From: a bacterium
GTDB taxonomy: Bacteria; Bacillota; Bacilli; Lactobacillales; Streptococcaceae
Direction: 5' to 3'
Length of the DNA stretch: 28,305 nt
Assembly: GCA_905221215.1 (NCBI GenBank)
Contig: CAJNCI010000015.1
Location: 1-28,305, forward strand
The position numbers were made by a program, and so were the translations under genes. Of the stretch, positions 1 through 7,462 are shown in pieces; positions within the stretch are counted from its first letter, which is position 1; each line of letters opens with the position of its first letter. The notes under the pieces are model-generated. The model was not told where the DNA came from and made no database searches. It saw only the letters and a list, made by a program, of their open reading frames with translations.

Positions 1-77
1 ATGGGACTTTTTTTCTACACAAAAATAGGCTCCATAATATCTATAGGGGATTTACCCACTACAAATATTATAGAGCC
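1..77 (-). mobile_element. Probable end of an ISL3-family insertion sequence
   Basis: Positions 28-77 form a long imperfect inverted repeat, GGCTCCATAATAT... against ...ATATTATAGAGCC. Read on the minus strand from 77, it begins GGCTCTATAATATTT and continues into TGTAGTGGGT. The IS end at the other edge of the window (28229 onward) has the same layout: GGCTCT followed by TGTAGTGGGT. This layout is what I expect of streptococcal ISL3-family termini. No transposase coding sequence is visible before the window edge, so whether this is an intact element or a remnant cannot be told. Confidence 0.5.
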
Positions 78-144
78 TAAGTATGGTGGTGTAAGTCAAC
101 TGAATATCTCTAAATTTCTTATTATTCTTTTCGATCTATATTTT

Positions 145-190
145 AAACAATCTCCACCTTCAATTTTGAAATCGGGGATTGTTTTATTTT
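145..190 (+). terminator. Intrinsic terminator upstream of the methyltransferase gene
   Basis: An 11-bp stem pairs AAACAATCTCC (145-155) with GGGGATTGTTT (174-184, one G-U pair) and is followed by TTTATTTT. It would end transcription arriving from the left. The element closely resembles the panT terminator at 8649-8690, loop included. Confidence 0.65.
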
Positions 191-191
191 A

Positions 192-200
192 TGGTATAAT
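192..200 (+). promoter_or_regulatory. Extended -10 promoter of the methyltransferase gene
   Basis: TGGTATAAT is a perfect extended -10 element. It lies 28 bases before the chosen ATG and directly after the terminator at 145-190. No convincing -35 is visible, which is usual for extended -10 promoters. A Shine-Dalgarno-like GAAAGGAAG follows at 211-219. Confidence 0.6.
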
Positions 201-228
201 CTTAAAATATGAAAGGAAGTACGAGAAA

Positions 229-996
229 ATGGATGATAAAGTAATTGAACAATATGCAAAACAAGATAATCTTGATATTAGAGTAAAAATACATAAGAAG
301 TATTCAAAAAATAAATTAGGATTTAACAATTGGATATTTTCCAACTACCAAATCACTAATGAAGTAAAGATTCTAGAATTGGGATGTGGTACAGGAGAAC
401 TGTGGAAAAGTAATAGTGATTCTATAGATAAAATGAAGCAGTTGGTTATTACAGATTTTTCTAAAGATATGGTGAGAACAACGAGATCAGTGATTGGAAA
501 TAGAGACAATGTTAACTATGAAATAATGGATATTCAAAAGATTTCTTTTAAGGATGAAACGTTTGATATTGTTATTGCTAATATGCTTCTACACCATGTA
601 AATGATATTCCTAAAGCGCTTTCTGAGGTGAATAGAGTCTTAAAAACAGGCGGAATTTTTTACTGTGCTACATTTGGTGAAAATGGAGTTGTAGATTATT
701 TAGCAAGTTTATTTAAAGATGAGATTAATCAAGATTTGGAAAATAAAACTTTTACTTTACAAAATGGCAAAAGGTACCTGAGTAGGTATTTTAACTCTGT
801 CGATACATTACTCTATGATGATGAGTTACAGGTAACTAGCATAGATGATCTAGTTAAATACATCCAATCCTTTAAAGGGATTTCAGAAATAGGTTCGCTA
901 GAAGAAAAAGTCATTCATAAAAGATTGGAAGTGCATTTTCATAAGGGTAAGTTAATTATTCCTAAAGAATATGGTATGTTTATTGCTCGAAAGTAA
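229..996 (+). CDS. Class I SAM-dependent methyltransferase, substrate unknown
   Basis: The 255-residue protein has methyltransferase motif I, ILELGCGTGEL (residues 48-58), an acidic strand around VITDFSKDMV, and the motif IV/V region FDIVIANMLLHHV followed by EVNRVLKTGGIFYC. This is the layout of the Methyltransf_11/25 group that acts on small molecules. The reading frame stays open to base 1, but the ATG at 229 is preferred: it has a Shine-Dalgarno sequence (211-219), an extended -10 promoter (192-200) and a terminator just before it. The gene stands alone and is AT-rich. No restriction enzyme, specificity subunit or target-recognition domain is nearby, so a DNA-modification role is unsupported. 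The substrate cannot be inferred from context. It may belong to the same acquired segment as the rbs operon. Confidence 0.8.
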   Translation: MDDKVIEQYAKQDNLDIRVKIHKKYSKNKLGFNNWIFSNYQITNEVKILELGCGTGELWKSNSDSIDKMKQLVITDFSKDMVRTTRSVIGNRDNVNYEIMDIQKISFKDETFDIVIANMLLHHVNDIPKALSEVNRVLKTGGIFYCATFGENGVVDYLASLFKDEINQDLENKTFTLQNGKRYLSRYFNSVDTLLYDDELQVTSIDDLVKYIQSFKGISEIGSLEEKVIHKRLEVHFHKGKLIIPKEYGMFIARK

Positions 997-1093
997 AATT
1001 AAGGGAACGAAATTGTGAAAAATTAAGGAGAAGCTTATCAATATAAAATCAAGCGGATAGTCTTTAGAGATTGCTATAGCTGATTCTATATAA

Positions 1094-1267
1094 AAGTCTC
1101 AATCTTTTGGATTTGGAGAAGTTTCTTGGGTGCAAAAAGACTAGATTCCAAACTTGGATCTGGCCTATGATATGTTACCCTTGATGGAGATGGTGGAAGC
1201 TCCTGACAAATCTGAATTTTTCTATCCTCGACGTACAGAAGACGATTGGGAAAAGAAAATTTTCTAA
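1094..1267 (+). pseudogene. NUDIX-hydrolase-like gene, 3' remnant with in-frame stop (copy A)
   Basis: Read in the frame of the TGG at 1127, this stretch encodes a tail of the form FGEVSWVQKD-stop-IPNLDLAYDMLPLMEM, ending at TAA 1265-1267. The second copy at 7322 has CAG where this one has TAG (1142-1144), so copy A is broken. The tail (W-V near a D/Q-IPNLDL patch) resembles the C-terminus of MutT/NUDIX proteins, and I recall a NUDIX gene next to niaR in pneumococcus. The family name therefore rests on weak similarity plus synteny. Most differences from copy B fall in third codon positions, so both copies were once functional genes. Confidence 0.5.
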
Positions 1268-1332
1268 TCCTTTACCAAATAACCGAGCTGATCCAAGGCC
1301 TCCTCGATATAGTGGAGGTCTTGTTGTGTTTC
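1126..1332. repeat. Diverged direct repeat flanking the rbs locus, copy A
   Basis: These 207 bases align without gaps to 7321-7527, with about 23 mismatches by hand count. The mismatches crowd into the NUDIX-coding part. The last ~46 bases, from GCTGATCCAAGG to GTGTTTC, are identical. Both copies are in the same orientation, and the whole rbsRKDACB operon lies between them. Confidence 0.85.
1264..1332 (-). pseudogene. niaR 3' fragment (copy A)
   Basis: On the minus strand this encodes the last 22 residues of NiaR, from ETQQDLHYIEE to LGYLVKD, plus a stop. It matches the C-terminus of the full niaR at 7459-7974. The rest of the gene is absent here. Its end overlaps the end of the NUDIX remnant by 4 bases, the same convergent overlap seen in copy B. 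Confidence 0.75.
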
Positions 1333-1407
1333 CTGTCTAATAGTAATAGAAGATTAGGAAAAAACATATATACTCTAAAATAAATTTAAAATATTTCTAA
1401 AAAAGTA

Positions 1408-1436
1408 TTGACAAAAACAAAGAAAACGCTTACTAT
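1408..1436 (+). promoter_or_regulatory. Promoter of rbsRKDACB
   Basis: A perfect -35 TTGACA (1408-1413), a 17-base spacer and -10 TACTAT (1431-1436) predict a start near 1443. This is the strongest sigma-A-type promoter I see in the window. The cre site overlaps its spacer and -10, and the RbsR operator covers the start point. Confidence 0.8.
1421..1434 (+). promoter_or_regulatory. cre site (CcpA) in the rbs promoter
   Basis: AGAAAACGCTTACT matches the catabolite-responsive element consensus TGWAARCGYTWNCW at 13 of 14 positions. It sits between the -35 and -10 and overlaps the -10, a repressing position. The inference is catabolite repression of ribose use when preferred sugars are present. 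Confidence 0.7.
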
Positions 1437-1444
1437 ATAAATAA

Positions 1445-1455
1445 GGGAACGGTTC
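1445..1455 (+). promoter_or_regulatory. RbsR operator
   Basis: GGAACGGTTCC is a perfect odd-length palindrome at about +2 to +12, directly upstream of rbsR, where a LacI-family autorepressor would bind. A one-mismatch version of the longer form GGGAACGGTTCC lies inside rbsK at 2712-2723. Confidence 0.65.
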
Positions 1456-1477
1456 CATAATATAAAAAGGAGGAGTG

Positions 1478-2452
1478 ATGACTACAATAAAACAGGTTGC
1501 TGAAGAAGCTGGAGTATCGAAATCAACAGTTTCAAGATATATTTCGAAAAAAGGCTATGTCGGAGATGATGCTAGAGAAAAGATAAAAAATGCTATCAAG
1601 AAATTAAACTACACGCCGAATGTATTAGCACAATCTTTGAAAACTAAAAAAAATCAAATGGTAGGACTCTTATTGCCAGATATTTCTAATCCATTCTTCC
1701 CAAGATTGGTTCGAGGAGCTGAATCATATTTGAAAGATAAAGGTTATAGGATTATGGTTGGTACTATTTCAGATCATGATTCGTTAGAAGAATATATAAA
1801 CCTTTTGTTAAAAACAAATGCAGCTGGTATTATAACGACACTTGACTTTACAAAGGAATTTCCAAATCTTACGTTACCTGTTGTTGTGGTTGACCGAATT
1901 AGTAAAGATACAGGTTACGGTGTCTTTTCTGATAATCAGTTGGGTGGACGTTTGGCTGCTAAAGCAATTTGGAATGCTGGCGCTAAGCAAGTTATGATTA
2001 TTAAAGTTTTAGATGATAAAGCTGAGAACATTGCGGAACGATTTGAAGCAAGTTTAAACTATTTGAGGAATAAATCTTTAGAGATTCGTATTGAAGAAAG
2101 TGAAACGTTTGAGTTTGAAAAAATTCAAAAAGAAGCTAAAGAGAATCTAAAAAGAAATCCAAATATTGATAGTATTATAGCACCTTCTGATATTCATGCG
2201 ATAGCTTATATTCATGAAATTTTAGCAATTGGTAAAAAAATTCCAGATGATATTCAAATTATTGGTTACGATGATATTGTACTTAGTCAATTTATTTACC
2301 CTTCTTTATCAACTATTCACCAATCATCATATAAAATGGGAGAACAGGCTGCAAAGCTAATCTATAATATGGCAAATAAGTTCTCTATAGATGAAGTTAA
2401 AATTAAACTACCTGTTAGATACGTAGAAAGAAATACATTAAGGAGAAAGTAA
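1478..2452 (+). CDS. rbsR: Ribose operon repressor, LacI family
   Basis: This 324-residue LacI/GalR regulator starts with the helix-turn-helix TIKQVAEEAGVSKSTVSRYI (residues 3-22) and a hinge helix (TPNVLAQSLK). A type-1 periplasmic-binding-like effector domain follows, with landmarks VGLLLPDISNPFFPRL, VVVDRI and IGYDDI. It should repress the operon and release DNA on binding ribose or a phosphorylated derivative. GTG at 1475 is in frame, but it abuts the AAGGAGG at 1467-1473, so ATG 1478 is chosen. Heading rbsRKDACB is the arrangement known from Bacillus subtilis. The TAATG overlap with rbsK (2450-2454) indicates translational coupling. The operator at 1445 implies autoregulation. The ribose assignment rests on operon context. 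Confidence 0.9.
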   Translation: MTTIKQVAEEAGVSKSTVSRYISKKGYVGDDAREKIKNAIKKLNYTPNVLAQSLKTKKNQMVGLLLPDISNPFFPRLVRGAESYLKDKGYRIMVGTISDHDSLEEYINLLLKTNAAGIITTLDFTKEFPNLTLPVVVVDRISKDTGYGVFSDNQLGGRLAAKAIWNAGAKQVMIIKVLDDKAENIAERFEASLNYLRNKSLEIRIEESETFEFEKIQKEAKENLKRNPNIDSIIAPSDIHAIAYIHEILAIGKKIPDDIQIIGYDDIVLSQFIYPSLSTIHQSSYKMGEQAAKLIYNMANKFSIDEVKIKLPVRYVERNTLRRK

Positions 2453-3363
2453 TGAGTAAAATTGTTGTTGTTGGAAGTATTTCAATGGACTTAGTTATGA
2501 GAACAAAAAGGGTTCCAGAAGGAGGTGAAACGATTTTTGGGGATTCATTTAATATAGTTCCAGGGGGAAAAGGTGCAAATCAGGCTGTAGCTATTGGTAG
2601 ATTATCCAGTGTAGAAGATAATATTTACATATTTGGGAATGTTGGGGAAGATATTTTTTCATCAGATTTACTAAGTAATCTGCAAAATAATAATATTTCT
2701 ATAGAACATGTGGGAACGGTACCACAATCTACAGGAGTTGCACAAATTACTTTATATGGAGGTGATAATAGGATTATTTATTATCCCGGAGCGAATAATT
2801 TAGTTAAAACAAATGATTGGAAAAATGAGTGGGAATTGATTAGTGATGCAAGTATTGTTGTATTACAAAATGAAATACCACATGAAGCCAACTTATCTAT
2901 AGCTAAATTTTGTCAAGAAAATAAAGTTAAGGTACTTTACAATCCTGCACCTGCTAGAGAAACAGACATAGAGATGATTCCTTTTTGTGATTTTATTACT
3001 CCTAATGAGCATGAATGTTCAGAGCTTTTTCCAGATAAGAAATTAGAAGAAATTATTAAAATTTATCCTAATAAAATGATTGTGACATTAGGAGTTGAAG
3101 GTTCTATTTATTATGATGGGACAGCAGTTCAGAAGATTCCTGCTATAAAAGCAGAAGTAGTTGATACTACAGGAGCAGGAGATACGTTTAATGGTGCTTT
3201 TGCTTATGCTATCTCAAAAGGAAAAGAGATGAATGTTGCATTGTCCTTTGCAACGATTGCTTCACATCTTTCTGTTCAAAGATTTGGAGCGCAAGGAGGC
3301 ATGCCGAGTTTGAAAGAAGTAAAGGAGCATTCAGGATATGAAGAAATATGGGATTTTAAATAG
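2452..3363 (+). CDS. rbsK: Ribokinase
   Basis: Ribokinase phosphorylates D-ribose to ribose 5-phosphate with ATP in the cytoplasm. The 303-residue PfkB-family protein shows the N-terminal substrate motif VGSISMDLVMRTKRVPEGG, the first PfkB signature GGKGANQA (38-45) and the second DTTGAGDTFNGAF (238-250), with Asp244 as catalytic base. The length is typical. Its ATG shares one base with the rbsR stop, and AGGAGA at 2441-2446 serves as ribosome-binding site. The last 26 bases overlap rbsD. A close match to the RbsR operator lies inside the gene (2712-2723). Confidence 0.95.
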   Translation: MSKIVVVGSISMDLVMRTKRVPEGGETIFGDSFNIVPGGKGANQAVAIGRLSSVEDNIYIFGNVGEDIFSSDLLSNLQNNNISIEHVGTVPQSTGVAQITLYGGDNRIIYYPGANNLVKTNDWKNEWELISDASIVVLQNEIPHEANLSIAKFCQENKVKVLYNPAPARETDIEMIPFCDFITPNEHECSELFPDKKLEEIIKIYPNKMIVTLGVEGSIYYDGTAVQKIPAIKAEVVDTTGAGDTFNGAFAYAISKGKEMNVALSFATIASHLSVQRFGAQGGMPSLKEVKEHSGYEEIWDFK

Positions 3364-3736
3364 TAATATAGCAAAACTAGCTGATGATTTAGGTCATATG
3401 GATTTGGTTTGTATCGGAGATTTAGGATTGCCAGTTCCAAAAGGTGTTGATAAAATTGATTTAGCATTAAGAAAAGGTAGCCCAAGTTTTTTAGAAGTTT
3501 TAAAAGAATATTCAGATCATGTACTTATTGAAAAAATTTTCTTAGCAGAAGAAATTAAAGAAAAAAACAAAGAACAGTGGCAAGCAGTTCTAGATCTTTT
3601 AGGATCGAATATAATTATTGAATATATTAGTCATGAAGAATTGAAAGCTATGAATACTAAAGTTAAGGCAGTTATTCGCACTGGGGAAGATACACCATAT
3701 TCGAATATAATCTTGCAATCAGGAGTTATTATTTAG
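3338..3736 (+). CDS. rbsD: D-ribose pyranase
   Basis: RbsD interconverts the pyranose and furanose forms of ribose, supplying the furanose used by ribokinase. The 132-residue product starts MKKYGILNSNIAKLADDLGH, placing His20 at the family's catalytic position, and continues with the conserved GDLGLPVPKGVDKIDLAL. The start lies inside rbsK (26-base overlap in another frame). It is supported by AAAGGAG at 3320-3326 and the fit to family length. Coupling to rbsK translation is likely. Confidence 0.94.
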   Translation: MKKYGILNSNIAKLADDLGHMDLVCIGDLGLPVPKGVDKIDLALRKGSPSFLEVLKEYSDHVLIEKIFLAEEIKEKNKEQWQAVLDLLGSNIIIEYISHEELKAMNTKVKAVIRTGEDTPYSNIILQSGVII

Positions 3737-3749
3737 AAGGGAGTTGCCT

Positions 3750-5228
3750 ATGAAAATTGAAATGAAGAACATTTCAAAATCTTTTGGGAATAATCGTGTT
3801 TTAGAAAGTATTGATTTGGTTCTTAATTCAGGAGAAGTTCATGCTTTAATGGGAGAGAATGGTGCAGGCAAATCAACCTTAATGAATATTTTAACTGGAC
3901 TTTTTCCAGCTACTTCAGGAACTATTTTTATTGATGGAAAAGAAAAAACATTTTCTAATCCTCAAGAGGCAGAACGGTTTGGACTGAGTTTTATTCATCA
4001 AGAAATGAATACTTGGCCAGATATGACTGTACTTGATAATCTTTTTTTAGGAAGAGAAATTAAAAATTCGATTGGGTTTCTAGATAAAGCTAGTATGGAA
4101 AGGAAAGCTAAAGAAGCATTTAAACGTCTTAATATCTCTATTCCTCTTGATGCAATCATTGGTCAATTATCAGTCGGACAACAACAAATGATAGAAATAG
4201 CAAAATGTTTATTATCAGAAGTTTCCTTGTTAATTATGGATGAACCCACAGCAGCTTTAACTGATCGTGAAACTGAAACACTTTTTAAAGTGATAGAAGG
4301 ATTAAAATCTGATGGTGTAGGTATTGTGTATATTTCACATCGGATGGAAGAAATCTTTAAGATTACAGATCTTATAACTGTTATGAGGGATGGGTTTGTA
4401 ATTGATACCAAGAAAACGAAGTTAACTAATGCGGATGAATTAGTTCAAAAGATGGTGGGGCGTGAATTAGAAGATTACTATCCAGAAAAAAAGGCTGAGA
4501 TTGGGAATATTGTTTTTCAAGCTAAGAATCTTTCTGGTGATGCTTTTACGGATATTTCTTTCTATGTACGTCAAGGGGAAATTCTTGGTTTTTCTGGTTT
4601 GATGGGTGCTGGTCGTACTGAAATAATGCGAGCAATTTTTGGAATTGATTCTTTAAAATCTGGTCAAATTATAATAAATGAAGAACAACTGATAATTAAA
4701 AATCCTTTTGAAGCAATTAAGCATGGAATTGGTTTCTTAACAGAAGATCGTAAAGATGAGGGATTAATTTTAGATTTTTCTATTAAAGATAATATGACTT
4801 TACCTAGTACTCGAGATTTTGTTAAAAATGGTATTTTTGATAATAAAACAAGTGATATATTTGTACAACGTTTAATTGATAGGCTACGAATTAAATCAGG
4901 TTATCCAGATAAGGAAGTTGGAACACTTTCTGGTGGTAATCAACAGAAAGTAGTTTTAGCAAAATGGATAGGCATTGCACCAAAAGTACTGATTCTAGAT
5001 GAGCCAACTCGTGGGGTAGATGTTGGGGCTAAGCGTGAAATTTACCAATTAATGAATGAATTGGCTGAACGAGGTGTGCCGATTATTATGGTGTCTTCAG
5101 ATTTACCAGAAGTGATTGGAGTCAGTGATCGCATTATGGTCATGCATGAAGGAAGAATTAGTGGAGAATTAACACGTCAAGAAGCTACACAAGAAAAAGT
5201 TATGCAACTAGCTACAGGAGGACAATAG
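3750..5228 (+). CDS. rbsA: Ribose ABC transporter, double ATPase subunit
   Basis: RbsA powers ribose import with two fused ABC domains on the cytoplasmic face (492 residues). Domain 1 has Walker A GENGAGKST (35-43), the signature LSVGQQQ and Walker B LLIMDEPTAAL. Domain 2 has the degenerate P-loop GLMGAGRTEI normal for sugar ABC ATPases of this class, then LSGGNQQKVVLAKW and VLILDEPTRGVDVGA. An in-frame TTG lies at 3744, but ATG 3750 is better placed after AAGGGAG (3737-3743). It follows rbsD by 13 bases and is separated from rbsC by one base. Confidence 0.95.
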   Translation: MKIEMKNISKSFGNNRVLESIDLVLNSGEVHALMGENGAGKSTLMNILTGLFPATSGTIFIDGKEKTFSNPQEAERFGLSFIHQEMNTWPDMTVLDNLFLGREIKNSIGFLDKASMERKAKEAFKRLNISIPLDAIIGQLSVGQQQMIEIAKCLLSEVSLLIMDEPTAALTDRETETLFKVIEGLKSDGVGIVYISHRMEEIFKITDLITVMRDGFVIDTKKTKLTNADELVQKMVGRELEDYYPEKKAEIGNIVFQAKNLSGDAFTDISFYVRQGEILGFSGLMGAGRTEIMRAIFGIDSLKSGQIIINEEQLIIKNPFEAIKHGIGFLTEDRKDEGLILDFSIKDNMTLPSTRDFVKNGIFDNKTSDIFVQRLIDRLRIKSGYPDKEVGTLSGGNQQKVVLAKWIGIAPKVLILDEPTRGVDVGAKREIYQLMNELAERGVPIIMVSSDLPEVIGVSDRIMVMHEGRISGELTRQEATQEKVMQLATGGQ

Positions 5229-5229
5229 T

Positions 5230-6174
5230 GTGAAAAATACTATGAAGTATATGTCAGAATTGACAACAGTAATAGCATTGATAATTTTAATGGCTGTCAT
5301 CACTATTATCAATTCAAATTTTTTAACAGCAAATAATCTGTTAAATTTACTATTGCAAGTAACATCAAATGCACTGATCGCTTTTGGAATGACCTTTGTT
5401 ATTCTAACAGGTGGAATTGATTTATCAGTTGGATCAATTTTAGCCTTATCCAGTGCGCTAACCGCTGGCCTATTAGGATCTGGAATGCCTGTTACGTTAG
5501 CAATTCTCATCTCTTTAATTTTGGGTTGCATTCTGGGGATGATGAATGGTTTATTGATTTCCTACGGGAAATTAGCTCCATTTATCGTTACTTTAGCAAC
5601 CATGACTATTTTTAGAGGCGCAACACTTGTTTATACAAATGGGAATCCTATCACAAAAGGATTAAGTGATACATTCTTATTTCAATTTTTGGGGCAAGGT
5701 TATATAGTCGGAATTCCATTTCCTGTAATTATTATGTTTATTGTATTTATTGTTTTATATGTTTTACTTCATAAAACAGCATTTGGTAAATCTGTGTATG
5801 CTATAGGAGGGAATGAAAAAGCAGCATATATATCAGGTGTGAAACTAAATAAAGTGAAAATTATCATTTATTCAATTTCAGGTATTATGGCTTCAATTTC
5901 TGGATTGATTATAACATCACGATTAAGTTCTGCTCAACCAACAGCAGGTGCTAGTTATGAAATGGATGCTATTGCAGCTGTTGTTCTTGGGGGAACCTCT
6001 TTATCAGGAGGTAAAGGTCGTATACTGGGTACTCTAATAGGTGCTTTAATTATTGGGGTGTTGAATAATGGACTTAATATTATCGGTGTTTCAGCATTTT
6101 GGCAACAAGTAGTAAAAGGAGCTGTAATCTTAATTGCTGTCCTGATTGATCGTTTTAAAGTTGTAAAACAGTAG
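5230..6174 (+). CDS. rbsC: Ribose ABC transporter, permease subunit
   Basis: This is the membrane channel of the ribose importer. The 314-residue, highly hydrophobic protein belongs to the BPD_transp_2 family, with the marker GGIDLSVGSILALSSALTAG near residues 58-77 and the C-terminal AAVVLGGTSLSGGKGRILGT typical of sugar permeases such as RbsC. The start is GTG: AGGAGG at 5216-5221 is spaced 8 bases from it, and it begins one base after the rbsA stop. The downstream ATG at 5242 has no comparable ribosome-binding site. A homodimer pairing with RbsA and RbsB is expected. Confidence 0.94.
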   Translation: MKNTMKYMSELTTVIALIILMAVITIINSNFLTANNLLNLLLQVTSNALIAFGMTFVILTGGIDLSVGSILALSSALTAGLLGSGMPVTLAILISLILGCILGMMNGLLISYGKLAPFIVTLATMTIFRGATLVYTNGNPITKGLSDTFLFQFLGQGYIVGIPFPVIIMFIVFIVLYVLLHKTAFGKSVYAIGGNEKAAYISGVKLNKVKIIIYSISGIMASISGLIITSRLSSAQPTAGASYEMDAIAAVVLGGTSLSGGKGRILGTLIGALIIGVLNNGLNIIGVSAFWQQVVKGAVILIAVLIDRFKVVKQ

Positions 6175-6278
6175 AATAATTTTTCAATTTTTTTGGAAAT
6201 AGTAACAATTTATTAGATGACGAACAACAATCGGGATTGAAACTATCCCTATAGATATATATTACGAGGAGTAATAAC
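6175..6278 (+). other. rbsC-rbsB spacer with a small stem-loop
   Basis: This 104-base spacer is the longest in the operon. GGGAT (6233-6237) can pair with ATCCC (6245-6249) around a 7-base loop, just before the rbsB ribosome-binding site GAGGAG. Hairpins before binding-protein genes often raise their relative expression by protecting downstream mRNA. That role is inferred here. I see no convincing separate promoter. Confidence 0.4.
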
Positions 6279-7244
6279 ATGAAAATTATTAAAAAAATTA
6301 GCATTTTTGCTTTGTTTGTAACATTTATTTTTGCTTTAGTAGCTTGTGGAAAAACTGGTTTAGGAAATTCATCAAATGATAATAAATCTACGACTCAAAA
6401 GTCGGCAAAAGAATTAAAATTAGGAGTTTCTATTTCGACTACTAATAATCCCTATTTTGTGGCTATGAAAGATGGTCTTGAAAAAGCCGCAGGAGAAAAA
6501 GAAGTAACTTTGAAGATAGCAGATGCACAAGATGATGCTGCTAGACAAGCAGATGATATTCAAAATTTTATTAGTCAAAATGTAGATGCTTTACTAATTA
6601 ATCCGGTTGATTCTGATGCAATTGTTACATCTATTAAAGCTGCTAATAATGCAAATATTCCAGTAATCTTAATTGACCGCGGTAGTAATGGTGGTGAAGT
6701 CTTGACAACTGTTGCTTCTGATAACGTAGAAGCAGGTAAAATGGCTGCCGAATTTATTACCAAGCAATTGGGAGAAAAAGCAAAAACTTTTGAATTATCA
6801 GGAGTCCCAGGCGCTTCTGCAACAGTAGATAGAGGTAAAGGATTTGAACAAATTTCAAAGACAAATTTAGATGTTCTTTCTAGTCAATCCGCCAATTTTG
6901 ATCGCGCAAAAGCTTTGAATACAGCGCAAAATATGATTCAAGGAAACAAAGAAGTACAAGCAATCTTTGCACAGAATGATGAGATGGCGTTAGGAGCTGC
7001 ACAAGCAGTTAAAGCAGCTGGTCTTAGCAATGTATTAATTGTTGGTATTGATGGTCAACCAGATGCACATGACGCTATTGCAAAAGGTGATATTACTGCC
7101 ACTATTGCTCAGCAACCAGCTAAGATGGGTGAAATTGCTATTCAATCAGCAATTGATCATTATCAAGGGAAAAAACTGGAAAAAGAAACAGTTTCTCCAA
7201 TTTATCTTGTGACTAAGGATAATGTTGATCAACATAACTGGTGA
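6279..7244 (+). CDS. rbsB: Ribose-binding lipoprotein
   Basis: This 321-residue solute-binding lipoprotein captures ribose outside the cell and delivers it to RbsAC. The signal peptide (MKIIKKISIFALFVTFIF) ends in the lipobox LVAC, with Cys23 as the lipidated residue. A Ser/Asn/Thr-rich linker precedes the mature domain. The fold is type-1 periplasmic binding protein: KLGVSISTTNNPYFVAMKDG, NVDALLINPVDSDAI, ILIDRGSNGGEV and IFAQNDEMALGAAQAV are all typical of the ribose/galactose-binding group. It is last in the operon. No clear terminator follows; the sequence runs into repeat copy B within 80 bases. Confidence 0.94.
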   Translation: MKIIKKISIFALFVTFIFALVACGKTGLGNSSNDNKSTTQKSAKELKLGVSISTTNNPYFVAMKDGLEKAAGEKEVTLKIADAQDDAARQADDIQNFISQNVDALLINPVDSDAIVTSIKAANNANIPVILIDRGSNGGEVLTTVASDNVEAGKMAAEFITKQLGEKAKTFELSGVPGASATVDRGKGFEQISKTNLDVLSSQSANFDRAKALNTAQNMIQGNKEVQAIFAQNDEMALGAAQAVKAAGLSNVLIVGIDGQPDAHDAIAKGDITATIAQQPAKMGEIAIQSAIDHYQGKKLEKETVSPIYLVTKDNVDQHNW

Positions 7245-7321
7245 TATATTTTTAGTAAGTAGGTAGTTGTTAATTTTCATTCAATGTAGTTTTTAAATAT
7301 CTTTGTTAGTATTTGAGCTAT

Positions 7322-7462
7322 TGGGTGCAAAAAGACCAGATTCCAAACTTGGATCTGGCCTATGATATGTTACCTTTGATGGAAATGATGGAAGCTCCTG
7401 ACAAGTCGGAGTTTTTCTACCGACACCGTACAGAAGATGGCTGGGAGAAGGAAATCTTTTAG
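7322..7462 (+). pseudogene. NUDIX-hydrolase-like gene, 3' remnant (copy B)
   Basis: From TGG at 7322 an open frame encodes WVQKDQIPNLDLAYDMLPLM and continues through EAPDKSEFFY to WEKEIF and TAG (7460-7462). The 46 codons have no start, and nothing homologous lies upstream, so this is a truncated gene end. Its stop overlaps the convergent niaR stop by 4 bases. It likely represents the original neighbour of niaR, cut off by whatever brought in the rbs operon. The family name is tentative, as for copy A. Confidence 0.5.
7329..7358 (-). terminator. Probable niaR terminator inside the NUDIX remnant
   Basis: CCAGA-T-TCCAA (7336-7346) pairs with TTGGA-TCTGG (7349-7358) with one bulged base. On the minus strand the stem is followed by TCTTTTTGC, a U-rich tail. 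It lies about 100 bases beyond the niaR stop. Copy A (1134-1163) keeps the fold with one G-U pair. Confidence 0.5.

Larger units (their letters stand above)
997..1407. other. Intergenic stretch with gene remnants
   Basis: The first ~95 bases after the methyltransferase hold nothing I recognise. From 1094 to 1332 the sequence is a decayed copy of the 3' end of a NUDIX-like gene and the 3' end of niaR (separate entries). 1333-1407 is AT-rich filler leading into the rbs promoter. Confidence 0.6.

Noticed and set aside
1..228. The methyltransferase frame stays open from base 1, suggesting a 331-residue protein.
   Set aside because: The extension runs through an IS end, a terminator hairpin and an extended -10 promoter. 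The Shine-Dalgarno sequence and family length favour ATG 229.
229..996. Methyltransferase as part of a restriction-modification or other defence system.
   Set aside because: Its motifs fit small-molecule methyltransferases, there is no target-recognition domain, and no nuclease or other defence gene is adjacent.
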